Shown here piece after piece: positions 53,449-63,198 of a stretch of DNA of 64,000 nucleotides. How positions within the stretch are numbered: the first letter of the stretch is position 1; each line of letters begins with the position of its first letter. The stretch spans positions 1 through 64,000 of the forward strand of contig CANNFT010000016.1 of assembly GCA_947503895.1 (NCBI GenBank), in the 5' to 3' direction. The position numbers and the translations under genes were made by a program. This stretch comes from an uncultured Saccharospirillaceae bacterium (GTDB lineage: Bacteria; Pseudomonadota; Gammaproteobacteria; Pseudomonadales; Oceanobacteraceae). The notes under the pieces are model-generated. The model was not told the origin of the DNA. It saw nothing but the letters and a program-made list of their open reading frames with translations, and searched no databases.

Positions 53449-54636
53449 ATGGCACGGAAGTTAGTCGATCAAAAAGTAGGTTTAGTATTATCCGGCGGGG
53501 GGGCGCGTGCGGCTTACCAAGTAGGCGTCTTAAAAGCCATCGCTCGGTTAATGCCTGTAGACAGTGGTAATCCCTTTCAAATCATCAGTGGTACATCGGC
53601 TGGTGCCGTGAATGCAGTGGCGATGGCGAGCTATGCTAGCCATTATCGATTGGGTGTCCGTCACTTAGAACGTATCTGGAAAAACTTCAGTTGCGATCAA
53701 GTTTTTCGATCTGACTTACCCTCCTTACTCCCTTGGCTGGGCCGCTTCTTCCTGAATAGCTTTTTTGGTTATAAAGCCGGGGAGCCTGCATCTTTGCTCA
53801 ATAACGAACCTTTAAGGGGCCTGTTACAGCAGGTGATCTCTTTTGAAAATATACAGAAATCGATTGATGCGGGAGACCTTCATGCCTTGGCCGTCACAGC
53901 GTCGGGCTATGCTTCCGGTGAATCGGTGAGTTTTTTTCAGGCCACTAATGCCGTCAAGAACTGGCAGCGTACACGACGTGTTGGGGTACGCAGTCGCATA
54001 AATGTCGAGCATCTGATGGCTTCATCCGCGATTCCGGCTGTGTTTCCTGCCGTACAAATCAATCGTGAATTCTTTGGCGATGGTGCTATTCGTCAGTTAG
54101 CCCCCATCAGCCCCGCCTTGCACATGGGGGCAGATAAGATTGTCGTTGTGGGGGTCAGTGGTGAAGCGCATAAACGCAAAAAACGCGAATCCATGAGCCG
54201 ATACCCCAGCGTGGCCAAAATTATGAACCATATGTTTAACGCGGCCTTTTTGGATAGTATGGAAAGCGATGTCGAACGGCTCACACGCATTAACCGAACG
54301 CTTGCCAAAATCCCCGAAGAAGTTAAAAACCTCCCAGGGTTTGAATTGCGACCCGTTGACATACTGGAGATTAGTCCAAGTGAATCGATCGACGACATCG
54401 CCGCTCGACATGCACGGGAATTACCTAAATCGCTGACCATGTTCTTTAAAGGCAGCGGCAGCACGCATAAAAGCGGTGCAGGGGTATTGAGTTACCTATT
54501 GTTCGAGCGCGGGTTTTGCCGCGACCTGATACAACACGGTTATGATGATGCGATGCGACGCAAAGAGGATATTCTCAGGTTTTTTTGTGAAGACGATTGC
54601 GAAGAAAACACGACGATCAAAGCAGCAGCAAAATAA
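53449..54636 (+). CDS. Patatin-like phospholipase
   Basis: This 395-aa patatin-family lipase has oxyanion motif SGGGARAAYQVGVL at the start, nucleophile GTSAG (Ser50) and catalytic Asp in FGDGAI (Asp211), so the Ser-Asp dyad is complete. There is no signal peptide, so it is a cytoplasmic type. It probably hydrolyses phospholipids or lipid esters. It lies 102 bp before the outer-membrane barrel gene. It is not placed near the T6SS genes, so I do not read it as a secreted effector. Confidence 0.92.
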   Translation: MARKLVDQKVGLVLSGGGARAAYQVGVLKAIARLMPVDSGNPFQIISGTSAGAVNAVAMASYASHYRLGVRHLERIWKNFSCDQVFRSDLPSLLPWLGRFFLNSFFGYKAGEPASLLNNEPLRGLLQQVISFENIQKSIDAGDLHALAVTASGYASGESVSFFQATNAVKNWQRTRRVGVRSRINVEHLMASSAIPAVFPAVQINREFFGDGAIRQLAPISPALHMGADKIVVVGVSGEAHKRKKRESMSRYPSVAKIMNHMFNAAFLDSMESDVERLTRINRTLAKIPEEVKNLPGFELRPVDILEISPSESIDDIAARHARELPKSLTMFFKGSGSTHKSGAGVLSYLLFERGFCRDLIQHGYDDAMRRKEDILRFFCEDDCEENTTIKAAAK

Positions 54637-54737
54637 GCTTGCGCTGCTTCCTGCCATGTTGAGTTCCAAGCACTGCAACCAGCCATTGAGTGTGCGTATG
54701 ACAATCAGTACCATAGAAAATAAAAAAGAAGAACGAT

Positions 54738-55466
54738 ATGAAGATGATTTCAGTCCTAATCAGATGGGCCATCGCCCTCGCACTCGTGATGCACGGGAGC
54801 GTTTCTCAAAGTTACCCAATCGATAAGTACGTTGGCTTTGGCATAGGTTACAGTTGGGTGAACGCAACACTTGATGAGCAACCCAGAGAGGATCTAGGCG
54901 CCATTTCAAGCGCTCAATATACGGATATTAAAACACAAGATATTGGCGTAAATATCTTTACAGGTTTTCGCTTTCATCCCTACTACGGTGTAGAGGTAGG
55001 CTATATTTATCTGCCAGAAATTCGATTCGAAAAGCTCAGCGAAAGACGAAATGCCAATGACACCAACCCAGAGACCAGTCTGGAACAAGGCGATATACGT
55101 GATGCAACCGTGAAAGCACAAGGTATCAATCTGATGCACGTGTTTTATGCCCCACTGTCCAAATCTGTTCATTTAACAGCAAAACTCGGTGCTATTTTTG
55201 GGGAAGCGACGTTTGTCGATTCAGAGACATTTATAGAAGTGCTGGTGGATGAAGATAACAATGAATTTCGGCAAAATACACCGGTCGGCACCGAAAGAAG
55301 CAGCCGTAATCTCAGCGCTTTCCACTGGTCGATAAGCGCTGACTGGCGTCTGACTAAAGCGTGGTCGACTCGATGGCAAATCGAACAAGTCAATTTTGAA
55401 TACGACCATGAATTTGAAAAATACACGCAGTGGTATTCCAGTTTGTCATTACAACGCCACTTTTAA
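54738..55466 (+). CDS. Outer-membrane beta-barrel protein
   Basis: This 242-aa protein has a signal peptide (IRWAIALALVMHGSVSQS, cleavage near residue 25). It has alternating-hydrophobicity strands (YVGFGIGYSWVNATL, GVEVGYIYLPEIRF, HWSISADWRLTKAW) and a C-terminal phenylalanine (SLSLQRHF), the signal for BamA-dependent insertion. It resembles small eight-stranded OmpW/OmpA-type barrels without an identifiable family. The following lipoprotein gene starts 60 bp downstream. Confidence 0.85.
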   Translation: MKMISVLIRWAIALALVMHGSVSQSYPIDKYVGFGIGYSWVNATLDEQPREDLGAISSAQYTDIKTQDIGVNIFTGFRFHPYYGVEVGYIYLPEIRFEKLSERRNANDTNPETSLEQGDIRDATVKAQGINLMHVFYAPLSKSVHLTAKLGAIFGEATFVDSETFIEVLVDEDNNEFRQNTPVGTERSSRNLSAFHWSISADWRLTKAWSTRWQIEQVNFEYDHEFEKYTQWYSSLSLQRHF

Positions 55467-55526
55467 AGCGAATGATCAAACACGTTGATTTTAAGCAAGG
55501 CACGCATTGCTTACCAAGGAGTAAAC

Positions 55527-55937
55527 ATGCAGCAATATGTTAAAACAATTATGAAAGCTTTTATCGTCGGCTGTTTATGCGTATTGACCCTAGGTTGCGC
55601 ATCCGTCATGAATGGTACACAGCAGGATGTCACCATTAGAACGGCAGCAGACACAGAGATTTTTGTGAATGAAAAATTTGCAGGGCAAGGAGTGGCGAAA
55701 CTTAATCTGGCGCGTGATGAACAACACTCTATACGGGTCAGTAAACCCGGATGTGTAGACAAAGCACTCCAGACACAACCCGAGTTTAATAAAACCAGCT
55801 TGTTGGGCGTCATTGTCTATTTTGGGTTGTTCACGATCCCCATCGACTTTTTTACAGGAGCTGCTTGGAATATTTCACCGGCTAATATCGAGATGACCGC
55901 GGAGTGCAGTGCGCTCTCCGACGATACAGGTGCTTAA
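55527..55937 (+). CDS. Small lipoprotein with PEGA-like domain
   Basis: This 136-aa lipoprotein has signal peptide and lipobox TLGC. The mature part begins with short strands (QQDVTIRTAADTEIFVNEKF, KLNLARDEQHSIRVSKPGC) like a PEGA domain, then a hydrophobic stretch (LLGVIVYFGLFTIPIDFFTG). ATG 55527 has an AAGGAG ribosome site 6 bases upstream and is preferred to ATG 55485. The role is unknown. Confidence 0.82.
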   Translation: MQQYVKTIMKAFIVGCLCVLTLGCASVMNGTQQDVTIRTAADTEIFVNEKFAGQGVAKLNLARDEQHSIRVSKPGCVDKALQTQPEFNKTSLLGVIVYFGLFTIPIDFFTGAAWNISPANIEMTAECSALSDDTGA

Positions 55938-55952
55938 TCTCGCAGCACCTGT
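55926..55952. terminator. Inverted repeat between convergent lipoprotein gene and rnhB
   Basis: ACAGGTGCT / AGCACCTGT is a perfect 9-bp stem with a 9-base loop that spans the stop codon of the lipoprotein gene. No T run follows. It may be a weak shared terminator. Confidence 0.4.
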
Positions 55953-55964
55953 TCACTCGATACA

Positions 55965-56600
55965 CTACAGCGATTCAGCCAATTCTTCGTAAGCTCGTTT
56001 TACGGGACCAAAACTTTTACGATAAATCGGTGCAGGGCCGTGTTGCTTGAGCGCTTCAAGATGAGCCTTAGTGGGATACCCTTTATGTTTGGCTAATCCA
56101 TACTGCGGATACACTTTATCCAGCTCAATTAAATCTCTATCTCGTTGTACTTTTGCTAATATGGACGCCGCTGAAATCGCCGCCACTAAGCCATCGCCTT
56201 TAATGATTGCGGTCCCGTCGCAACACATATTTTTAGGCAATCTATTTCCATCTATCAATGCGTGTTCGGGTACTTTTGATAAACCATTCACAGCGCGCGT
56301 CATGGCGAGCATACGTGCGTGCAATATATTGATTTCATCAATTTCTTCTACACTTGCCCTGGCAATTGAATATGCCGTTGCCTTATTGATAATTTCATCA
56401 AATAAAACTTCACGCTTTTTTTCTGTCAGTTTTTTAGAATCATTCAGTGCAGGAATCGGACGGCTAGGATCTAATATCACTGCGGCGGCCACGACATCAC
56501 CGCACAAAGGGCCTGCGCCGGCTTCATCGACGCCACAATAGAGTGTATTGGCTTGAATAAGTGCGAACTCTTCATCAATCAGCACAGTTGTATCTGACAT
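55965..56600 (-). CDS. rnhB: Ribonuclease HII
   Basis: This 211-aa RNase HII removes ribonucleotides from DNA and RNA-DNA hybrids. The catalytic motif CGVDEAGAGPLCGDVVAAAV (DEAG) and DSKKLTEKKRE are intact, as is the HKGYPTKAHLEAL end motif. It is the last gene of the lpx cluster, 29 bp after lpxB. Confidence 0.96.
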   Translation of the reverse strand: MSDTTVLIDEEFALIQANTLYCGVDEAGAGPLCGDVVAAAVILDPSRPIPALNDSKKLTEKKREVLFDEIINKATAYSIARASVEEIDEINILHARMLAMTRAVNGLSKVPEHALIDGNRLPKNMCCDGTAIIKGDGLVAAISAASILAKVQRDRDLIELDKVYPQYGLAKHKGYPTKAHLEALKQHGPAPIYRKSFGPVKRAYEELAESL

Positions 56601-56629
56601 ATTTTTAATCTTTTTCGAAAGGTGAGGCG

Positions 56630-57766
56630 TTATTGACTAATAAGGTGAGTAATGGCTTGCGCAGCAGCTTTATCCGCATTTTTACGAATCAGTGTATGTA
56701 TGCAAGTGAACTCTGTCTTTAAGCGATCTGACAGACTTTGGTCACCTAAAATATTAAGCACCGCTTGTGCTAAATTTTCAGGTGTCGCATCTTCTTGCAA
56801 TATTTCTGGAATTAACTCTTTTCCGGCCAATAAATTCGGCAGCGATACAAACGGTTGCTTCAACATTCGCTTTAATAAAAATGCAGTGATACTTGAAACT
56901 TTATAAGAAACCACCAAAGGCTTTTTCAACAACATGCCTTCTAGTGCAGCGGTTCCCGAGGCCATTAATACGACATCCGATGCTTCCATTGCCGACCGGC
57001 TCTGTCCCGATAACAATTTAACGTTAATTTTTGGTACCGCGCTAATTAACGCTTCCAATTGTTTCTTGCGTTCCTCATTGGCAGCCGGTAGGACAAATTG
57101 TACGTTCGGTTCCACATGTTGAATCAATTCAGCAGCTTGCAAAAATAGATCACCTAAGCGAGCGACTTCACCTTGTCGGCTTCCCGGCAATAGGGCAACC
57201 ACAGGTTTATTTTGATTAAGTGAAAGCTGCGAACGTGCAGAGTGCGTATCGGGTTCTAAATCGATGGCATCGGCTAATGTATGACCCACACATACCGCCG
57301 GTACATTGTGTTTTTTATAAAATTCAACTTCAAAGGGGAATAAACACAAAACGAGATCAACCGCTTTTGCGATTTTAAACACACGCTTTTCACGCCACGC
57401 CCAAACGGAAGGACTCACATAATGGACTGTTTTTATGCCCTGTTTACGAAGGCGCATTTCCAATCCGATATTGAAGTCTGGAGCATCAATACCAATAAAG
57501 ACATCCGGTTCGCTAGCTGCGATTTTTTGCGCTAATGCTTTGCGGATTTTTAATAATTCCCACAAACGCCCTAATACTTCAACCAACCCCATGACCGATA
57601 AACGTTCCATCGGGTAAAAAGATTCAAATCCCTCTGCTTGCATTAGCGGACCACCAATTCCGTAAAATGAGGCGGTGGGATACTGCTGTTTGAGAGCTTT
57701 AATGAGACCGGCGCCGAGAATATCGCCAGAGGCTTCTCCAGCGACCATGGCAATACGTAATGACAT
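56630..57766 (-). CDS. lpxB: Lipid-A-disaccharide synthase
   Basis: This 378-aa glycosyltransferase (GT19) joins UDP-2,3-diacylglucosamine and lipid X. Motifs are AGEASGDILGAGLIKAL at the start, FIGIDAPDFN, YVSPSVWAWRE and LLPGSRQGE, all standard. Its start codon shares its first base with the last base of lpxA, so translation is coupled. Confidence 0.97.
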   Translation of the reverse strand: MSLRIAMVAGEASGDILGAGLIKALKQQYPTASFYGIGGPLMQAEGFESFYPMERLSVMGLVEVLGRLWELLKIRKALAQKIAASEPDVFIGIDAPDFNIGLEMRLRKQGIKTVHYVSPSVWAWREKRVFKIAKAVDLVLCLFPFEVEFYKKHNVPAVCVGHTLADAIDLEPDTHSARSQLSLNQNKPVVALLPGSRQGEVARLGDLFLQAAELIQHVEPNVQFVLPAANEERKKQLEALISAVPKINVKLLSGQSRSAMEASDVVLMASGTAALEGMLLKKPLVVSYKVSSITAFLLKRMLKQPFVSLPNLLAGKELIPEILQEDATPENLAQAVLNILGDQSLSDRLKTEFTCIHTLIRKNADKAAAQAITHLISQ

Positions 57767-58536
57767 TAACGAATGATTCCGCGAGTGGAGGATTTTAAGC
57801 TTTCGATCAGCAGTTGCACGGATTGAGATTCGCTGAGCATTGTATCAAGTTCAACCAACGCTTCTTCGACAGTAAGTCCTTGGCGATACAAGGTTTTATA
57901 CGCCTTACGCAATACACGAATGTCTTGTTTATCGTACCCTCGGCGCTTCAATCCCTCTGTATTCATACCATGGGGTTTTGCCGAGTTTCCATTTGCCATG
58001 ATGTAGGCTGGCACATCGCGCAGCACAACCGAACCGGTGCCGCACATAGCATGCGCACCGATTCTCACGAATTGATGGACTTGTGAAGCCCCACCTAAAA
58101 TAGCGTGATCACCCACATGCACATGACCTGCGATATTAGTGTCATTTGCAAAAATACAGTGGCTTCCTAATATGGCGTCGTGAGCAACGTGCACATTAAC
58201 CATAAATAAATTATGGCTTCCTATACGCGTGAGACTGTTGTCCTGCACTGTACCGCGGTGAACGGTACAGGCTTCGCGAAAGATATTATGATCCCCCACT
58301 TCCAATCGCGTTGGCTCACCTTGGTATTTTTTGTCTTGGCAGTCTTCTCCGATCGAGCAAAACTGAAAAATTCGATTGAATTTGCCAAGCGTAGTCGGCC
58401 CTTTAACAACAACGTGTGGGCCAATAACCGTGCCTTCGCCAATGACCACATCGGCACCAATGATTGTCCATGGACCAATTTCTACGTTGTCACCAATTTG
58501 TGCACTGGGATCAATAATCGCGCGAGGATCAATCAA
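57766..58536 (-). CDS. lpxA: UDP-N-acetylglucosamine acyltransferase
   Basis: This 256-aa enzyme makes the first step of lipid A synthesis with (3R)-hydroxyacyl-ACP. Left-handed beta-helix hexapeptides (for example VVIGEGTVIGPHVVV) are followed by the HRGT and NVHVAHDAILG active-site motifs, and HQFVRIG. TTG 58536 was chosen: it gives the normal MIDPRAII start and follows a GAGGGA ribosome site, 2 bases after the fabZ stop. A GTG at 58560 would add eight atypical residues. Confidence 0.96.
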   Translation of the reverse strand: MIDPRAIIDPSAQIGDNVEIGPWTIIGADVVIGEGTVIGPHVVVKGPTTLGKFNRIFQFCSIGEDCQDKKYQGEPTRLEVGDHNIFREACTVHRGTVQDNSLTRIGSHNLFMVNVHVAHDAILGSHCIFANDTNIAGHVHVGDHAILGGASQVHQFVRIGAHAMCGTGSVVLRDVPAYIMANGNSAKPHGMNTEGLKRRGYDKQDIRVLRKAYKTLYRQGLTVEEALVELDTMLSESQSVQLLIESLKSSTRGIIR

Positions 58537-58538
58537 AA

Positions 58539-59009
58539 TTATCTTTCCCTCTCTGCACACATAACTTCACACTGACAAACCACTTTGCCATCTACCTTCG
58601 CTTCGCAAGCAAAGCGCCAAATGCCGCCTTTGTCTTTGAGGTAACGCGCTTCCATATCAAGACGGTCACCCGGCATGACTGGGCGCTTAAAGCGCGCTTT
58701 ATCGACACCAGCAAAATAGTACAATGTATTGCGTGCTCGTTCTTCACCCAGTGTTTTTAAGCCTAGCAGACCGGCTACTTGTGCCAGCGCTTCAACAATC
58801 AGTACGCCAGGCATAATCGGATGCCCAGGAAAATGACCACCGAAGAAGGGTTCATTAATGGTCACGTTTTTGAAACCACGGATCAATTCGCCCTTTTGCA
58901 CTTCTACTACGCGATCGACGAGTAAAAATGGATAGCGATGCGGGAGTAATTCGCTGATTTCAGCGTGATCCATGGTAATCATAGATTCGTTTTGTTCCTG
59001 ATCAGACAT
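58539..59009 (-). CDS. fabZ: 3-hydroxyacyl-ACP dehydratase FabZ
   Basis: This 156-aa hot-dog-fold dehydratase of fatty-acid elongation has core motifs LLPHRYPFLLVDRV, the catalytic His segment GGHFPGHPIMPGVLIVEALAQ, and PGDRLDMEARYLK. Its N-terminus overlaps the end of lpxD by 8 bp. Confidence 0.97.
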   Translation of the reverse strand: MSDQEQNESMITMDHAEISELLPHRYPFLLVDRVVEVQKGELIRGFKNVTINEPFFGGHFPGHPIMPGVLIVEALAQVAGLLGLKTLGEERARNTLYYFAGVDKARFKRPVMPGDRLDMEARYLKDKGGIWRFACEAKVDGKVVCQCEVMCAERER

Positions 59010-60042
59010 CCGTCTTACCTTCCAGTGTTTTTTCCAGCACTTTTAAACGCTTCGCCATACTGTCCAATTGACGGATGCGAGCGGCACTTTTTTTCCAATC
59101 TGCGCTGGTTTGCATCGCCGTGCCTGACGAATAACTTCCAGGCTCGGTGGTGTTACGAGTAATCATGGTCATGCCCGTTACATGGGTGCCGTCTATTAAG
59201 TTTAGATGGCCAGCGATGCCTACACCACCCGCTAACGTGCAATGCGCGCCAATTTTGCTACTGCCAGCCACACCCACACAGGCTGCCATGGCCGTATGGT
59301 TGCCGACTTCCACGTTATGAGCGATTTGAATTTGATTATCCAATTTCACACCATCTCCGATGATGGTGTCGCTGAGAGCACCTCGGTCTATGGTCGTATT
59401 GGCACCGATTTCTACATCATTACCCACTCGCACTCCACCAATTTGGCAGATTTTATGCCAGTGGCCACCTTCATTGGCAAAGCCAAATCCATCAGCCCCT
59501 AACACCGCACCGCTGTGCAGGATACAACGCTCACCCAGCGTAACTTGGTGGTAAAGCGTCACATTTGCGTGAAGGCGTGTTCCAGCACCGATTCGACACT
59601 CTTTACCAATGATGCTGCCGGCGCCAATCGTCACGTCATCGCCAATATGTGCATACTCTTCAATGACGACATTCGCACCGATGGTAACGTTGCGTCCTAA
59701 GTTAACCGAATCACTGATTACCGCACTGGCATGGATTTGCCCCGACGGCTTCGGCAACGTATCAAATAGAGATGACACTTTCGCGTAGCCAAGATACGGG
59801 TTATCCAAAATCAACACTGCGCCTTTAAATTCGTCAGCTTGATTTCGGTGAACAATGACCGCACTGGCTTGTGTTGAGGCCAACTGATCCTGATACGACG
59901 GGTTAGCCAAAAAACTCAGCTCTCCCGACACCGCTTCAGACAGTGTCGACAACCCAGTGATGACTTGTTCGCCGTCACCTTTTAATTCTGCATCCAGAAA
60001 GTGTGCAATATTCTTTAACGTTAGGTGCTCGCGATTGGACAT
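59002..60042 (-). CDS. lpxD: UDP-3-O-acylglucosamine N-acyltransferase
   Basis: This 346-aa third enzyme of lipid A synthesis has an N-terminal uridine-binding domain (HFLDAELKGDGEQVITGLSTL) followed by left-handed beta-helix hexapeptides and the IQIAHNVEVGNHTAMAACVG catalytic His region. A C-terminal helix (RIRQLDSMAKRLKVLEKTL) completes it. The start shares one base with the ompH stop. Confidence 0.96.
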   Translation of the reverse strand: MSNREHLTLKNIAHFLDAELKGDGEQVITGLSTLSEAVSGELSFLANPSYQDQLASTQASAVIVHRNQADEFKGAVLILDNPYLGYAKVSSLFDTLPKPSGQIHASAVISDSVNLGRNVTIGANVVIEEYAHIGDDVTIGAGSIIGKECRIGAGTRLHANVTLYHQVTLGERCILHSGAVLGADGFGFANEGGHWHKICQIGGVRVGNDVEIGANTTIDRGALSDTIIGDGVKLDNQIQIAHNVEVGNHTAMAACVGVAGSSKIGAHCTLAGGVGIAGHLNLIDGTHVTGMTMITRNTTEPGSYSSGTAMQTSADWKKSAARIRQLDSMAKRLKVLEKTLEGKTDV

Positions 60043-60578
60043 TAGCTATCCTTTTTATCTGCCACATCAACCGTTGCTTGATTCAGTTTTTCAAGCAATT
60101 TTTTGGTGAGGTCCATATCTGGAACAACATGAATAACCGCTTGGCCATTCAATACAATATCAACTTTTTCTTCTTCAATAAGTGCTTTTAGAATATTGGA
60201 AACCTGAGGTAAGTTCGCACGATAAAACTGTTGACGCCACTGCTGCTCAGCTTGTTGTAGCTTGTTAACAAAGAACTGGTATTCACTTTGGCTTTCTTTG
60301 ATTTCATTGCGCAATTTACGCTGTTCATCGTCACTCATGATAGCCGCATCTTTTTGCAACTTTTCCTGAGTGGTTTTCATGCTATTTTCAAGCTTTTTGA
60401 TTTTTTCTAAGTCGTCGCCAAATTGATCTTCAACTTGTTTGAAGGATTTTTTAGCGCCTTCTGATTGGAACAATGCGCGTTCCATATCGACGACTGCAAT
60501 TTTGCTTTCAGCCGCTTGAGCAATACTGGTTGCTGCTAAACAAATTCCGAGTGCGAGTGCTTTGGTCCACTTCTTCAT
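60042..60578 (-). CDS. ompH: Periplasmic chaperone Skp/OmpH
   Basis: This 178-aa protein has a signal peptide (KALALGICLAATSIAQA) followed by KIAVVDMERALFQSEGAKK and long charged helices, the tentacles of the trimeric Skp chaperone that carries unfolded outer-membrane proteins to BamA. It lies between bamA (143 bp upstream) and lpxD, the standard order. Confidence 0.93.
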   Translation of the reverse strand: MKKWTKALALGICLAATSIAQAAESKIAVVDMERALFQSEGAKKSFKQVEDQFGDDLEKIKKLENSMKTTQEKLQKDAAIMSDDEQRKLRNEIKESQSEYQFFVNKLQQAEQQWRQQFYRANLPQVSNILKALIEEEKVDIVLNGQAVIHVVPDMDLTKKLLEKLNQATVDVADKKDS

Positions 60579-60721
60579 TTTTATATCCGTGATGGGTTGT
60601 GTATGAATATTTCAATCATCATGACTGATTGTTAAAGTCGAACGACTCGCACTGATGATGTGCAAACACCAGTGTGAATCATGTTTATCATGCCAATTTA
60701 ACTCAGCGTTGTGCGGTCATA

Positions 60722-63106
60722 TTAGAAAACTTGACCCAAAGAGAATTCGAACCCTTCGGTCTCATCTTCACTGTCTGCATTCAGAGCACGTGCGAAGGTA
60801 AATGTCAGTGGCCCAATAGCGGTCACCCACGTCACACTCACACCGGTGCCGACACGCAACTCAGAAGAATCATAACCAGAAGAACATCCCGGGTGCCCAC
60901 TTTCGCCATTGGCGTCGGTACCCGTTACCTCCAAGCATTGCGTATCAAACACGTTACCAGCGTCCACAAATAGGGCCGAACGTACTGATCGTTGGTCTTC
61001 TAAGAACGGCAGTGGGAATACTAACTCGACACTGGCTTCCGTCAACAAGTTACCGCCTAATGCACTGGTGTCTTTTACAAGATTTTCTGTGTCATTACCA
61101 TTGTCCAATACGCCATGCGGGCCTAATGAGTTAGACGAATACCCTCGTACAGAACCAATCCCGCCAGCTCTGAAATTACGGAAGAAAGGAAGACCATTGG
61201 TATCGCCGTATCCATCACCGTAGCCTAGCTCGGTGCGCATACGGAATGTCCACTCACCCTTGATCGGGAAATATTTCTGCGCGCTGTAAGTTAAGCGATA
61301 ATATTCTAGCTCACTCCCTGGTATGGTCGCTTCCAGCGCCAAGGTTTGCTTACCACCTGCCGTCGGAAATAGACCTCTGTTGAGTGTCGTCCATGTCCAA
61401 CTGCTGCCCAAGGTCAGCTCAGTAAATTCTTTACCTTCTTTATCCGTAAACTCCACAATTTCCAATGGAATACCACTGGATTTGGTTTCCATTTCTGTGC
61501 GACTGGCTTCAACACTAAATGACAAGCGTTCACGATTATTAATCGGTAAACCAAACGTCGTGCGACCTCCGTAGGTATCGGTGTTGTAGTCACTGAGCGA
61601 TAACTCGGAGAAATCCGTTTCACGGAAGAATAAGCTGTATCCACGGCTTACACCGTCAACGGTGTAATAAGGATTGCTGAAGGAGAAATTCAAACTGGTG
61701 ACAGCGTCTGTTTTGTTGACAGACGTACTCATTTTTTTGCCGGTCCCCATGAAGTTGTTTTGGCTAACACTGGAGCCGATGATCACACCTTGGCTAGACG
61801 AATAACCGATGCTTAAATTCAAGCTGCCGCTGGCCTGCTCTTCTACATTATAGTTAACGTCGATCATGTCATCTGTGCCGGGCACTTTAGGTGTTTCGAC
61901 ATTCACACCTTTGAAAAAGCCTAATTGCTCTAAACGACTTTTAGACTGTTCGATTAATTCTGTGGACGCCCAGCCACCTTCCATTTGCACCATTTCTCGA
62001 CGCAGCACTTCATCCATCGTGGTTTCATTACCACTGAAATTCACGCGACGTACATAGGTTCGCTTACCCGGTTCAATGAAAAAGGTAATCTCCACCGTTT
62101 TATCTACGTCATTAATTTTGGGCACGCCATTGACACTGGCAAACGTGAATCCTTCGTTACCCAAGCGCTTTGAGATGAGATCTTGCGTCAGTGTCATTTT
62201 CCGGCGACTAAACGTTTCACCTTCTTTCATAACAATGAGCTTTTCAAGAAGTGATTCTTCTAGGATCAACTCACCGGCTAGATCCACCTTTGTGACTTCG
62301 TACACTTCACCTTCGTGCACATTTACGCTCACAAACACACCCTCTTTATTGGGTGATAGCGATACCTGAGTCGATTCTATATTAAAACGAATATAACCAC
62401 GGTCGAGGTAATATGAGCGCAATCGCTCAAGGTCACCACTCAATTTTTCCCGTGCGTATTTATCGTCACTGCTGTACCACGACCAAAAATTTGTGGGCTT
62501 GAGTGCAAATTGCTTCAGTAATTCTTCTTTGTCGAAATCTTCATTACCGACGATGTTGATATGATTAATAGAGGCGACCGAGCCTTCTTCTACTTCAATT
62601 TTTAAAGATACTCGGTTGCGGGGTAATTTGGTCACTTCCGTTTCTATTTTCGCGTCGTAACGACCTTGGCTCACATACTGTCGCTCAAGCTCTAACTCTA
62701 AACGCTCCATGGTTGATCGCTTAAATACGTAACCTTCTGCTAACCCAGCTTGCTTAAGCCCGTCTTTTAGTTGGTCAGTTTCAATAGCGGTATTTCCTGA
62801 AATTTCCAATTCTGTAATGGTGGGCAGCTCAACTACGTTGACAACCAGCACATCGCCATCGCGCAATAACTGGATATCGTTAAAGTAGCCGGTGCGAAAT
62901 AGCACTTTCGTGGCTTCTGCGAGCGACTGGTTATTCACATCATCGCCAATATTGATTGGAAAGGCACTGAATACTGTACCGGCAGAAACGCGTTGCAGGC
63001 CATCGACACGAATGTCTGATATTTTAAAGGATTCGGCGTGTGCAGCACTGGTTAACCATCCAGCGGCCCATAATCCTGCGCATAATACGAGTGTTTTAAA
63101 CTTCAT
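60722..63106 (-). CDS. bamA: Outer-membrane protein assembly factor BamA
   Basis: This 794-aa Omp85 protein inserts beta-barrels into the outer membrane. It has a 24-residue signal peptide ending AAHA and five POTRA domains to about residue 420 (first: FKISDIRVDGLQRVSAGTVF). The 16-strand barrel has the lid-lock motif VRGYSSNSLGP and ends GQVF with a terminal Phe. Length is normal. rseP lies 92 bp upstream. Confidence 0.97.
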   Translation of the reverse strand: MKFKTLVLCAGLWAAGWLTSAAHAESFKISDIRVDGLQRVSAGTVFSAFPINIGDDVNNQSLAEATKVLFRTGYFNDIQLLRDGDVLVVNVVELPTITELEISGNTAIETDQLKDGLKQAGLAEGYVFKRSTMERLELELERQYVSQGRYDAKIETEVTKLPRNRVSLKIEVEEGSVASINHINIVGNEDFDKEELLKQFALKPTNFWSWYSSDDKYAREKLSGDLERLRSYYLDRGYIRFNIESTQVSLSPNKEGVFVSVNVHEGEVYEVTKVDLAGELILEESLLEKLIVMKEGETFSRRKMTLTQDLISKRLGNEGFTFASVNGVPKINDVDKTVEITFFIEPGKRTYVRRVNFSGNETTMDEVLRREMVQMEGGWASTELIEQSKSRLEQLGFFKGVNVETPKVPGTDDMIDVNYNVEEQASGSLNLSIGYSSSQGVIIGSSVSQNNFMGTGKKMSTSVNKTDAVTSLNFSFSNPYYTVDGVSRGYSLFFRETDFSELSLSDYNTDTYGGRTTFGLPINNRERLSFSVEASRTEMETKSSGIPLEIVEFTDKEGKEFTELTLGSSWTWTTLNRGLFPTAGGKQTLALEATIPGSELEYYRLTYSAQKYFPIKGEWTFRMRTELGYGDGYGDTNGLPFFRNFRAGGIGSVRGYSSNSLGPHGVLDNGNDTENLVKDTSALGGNLLTEASVELVFPLPFLEDQRSVRSALFVDAGNVFDTQCLEVTGTDANGESGHPGCSSGYDSSELRVGTGVSVTWVTAIGPLTFTFARALNADSEDETEGFEFSLGQVF

Positions 63107-63198
63107 GTTGATCCAAGAAATATTGTTCTTTTAATTCTGTCTGGTAAAACTCAGTGGTTCGTTTTACCCATTCTTAATAATACGTTCCGGTTGTCGTG

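Noticed and set aside
53449..54636. Patatin as a T6SS phospholipase effector
   Set aside because: It is over 25 kb from vgrG, has no T6SS linker domain or adjacent immunity gene, and looks like the common cytoplasmic patatin family.
56071..56541. Plus-strand frame of 156 codons opposite rnhB
   Set aside because: rnhB is certain from its DEAG motif and position; the antisense frame has no start context or homology clue.
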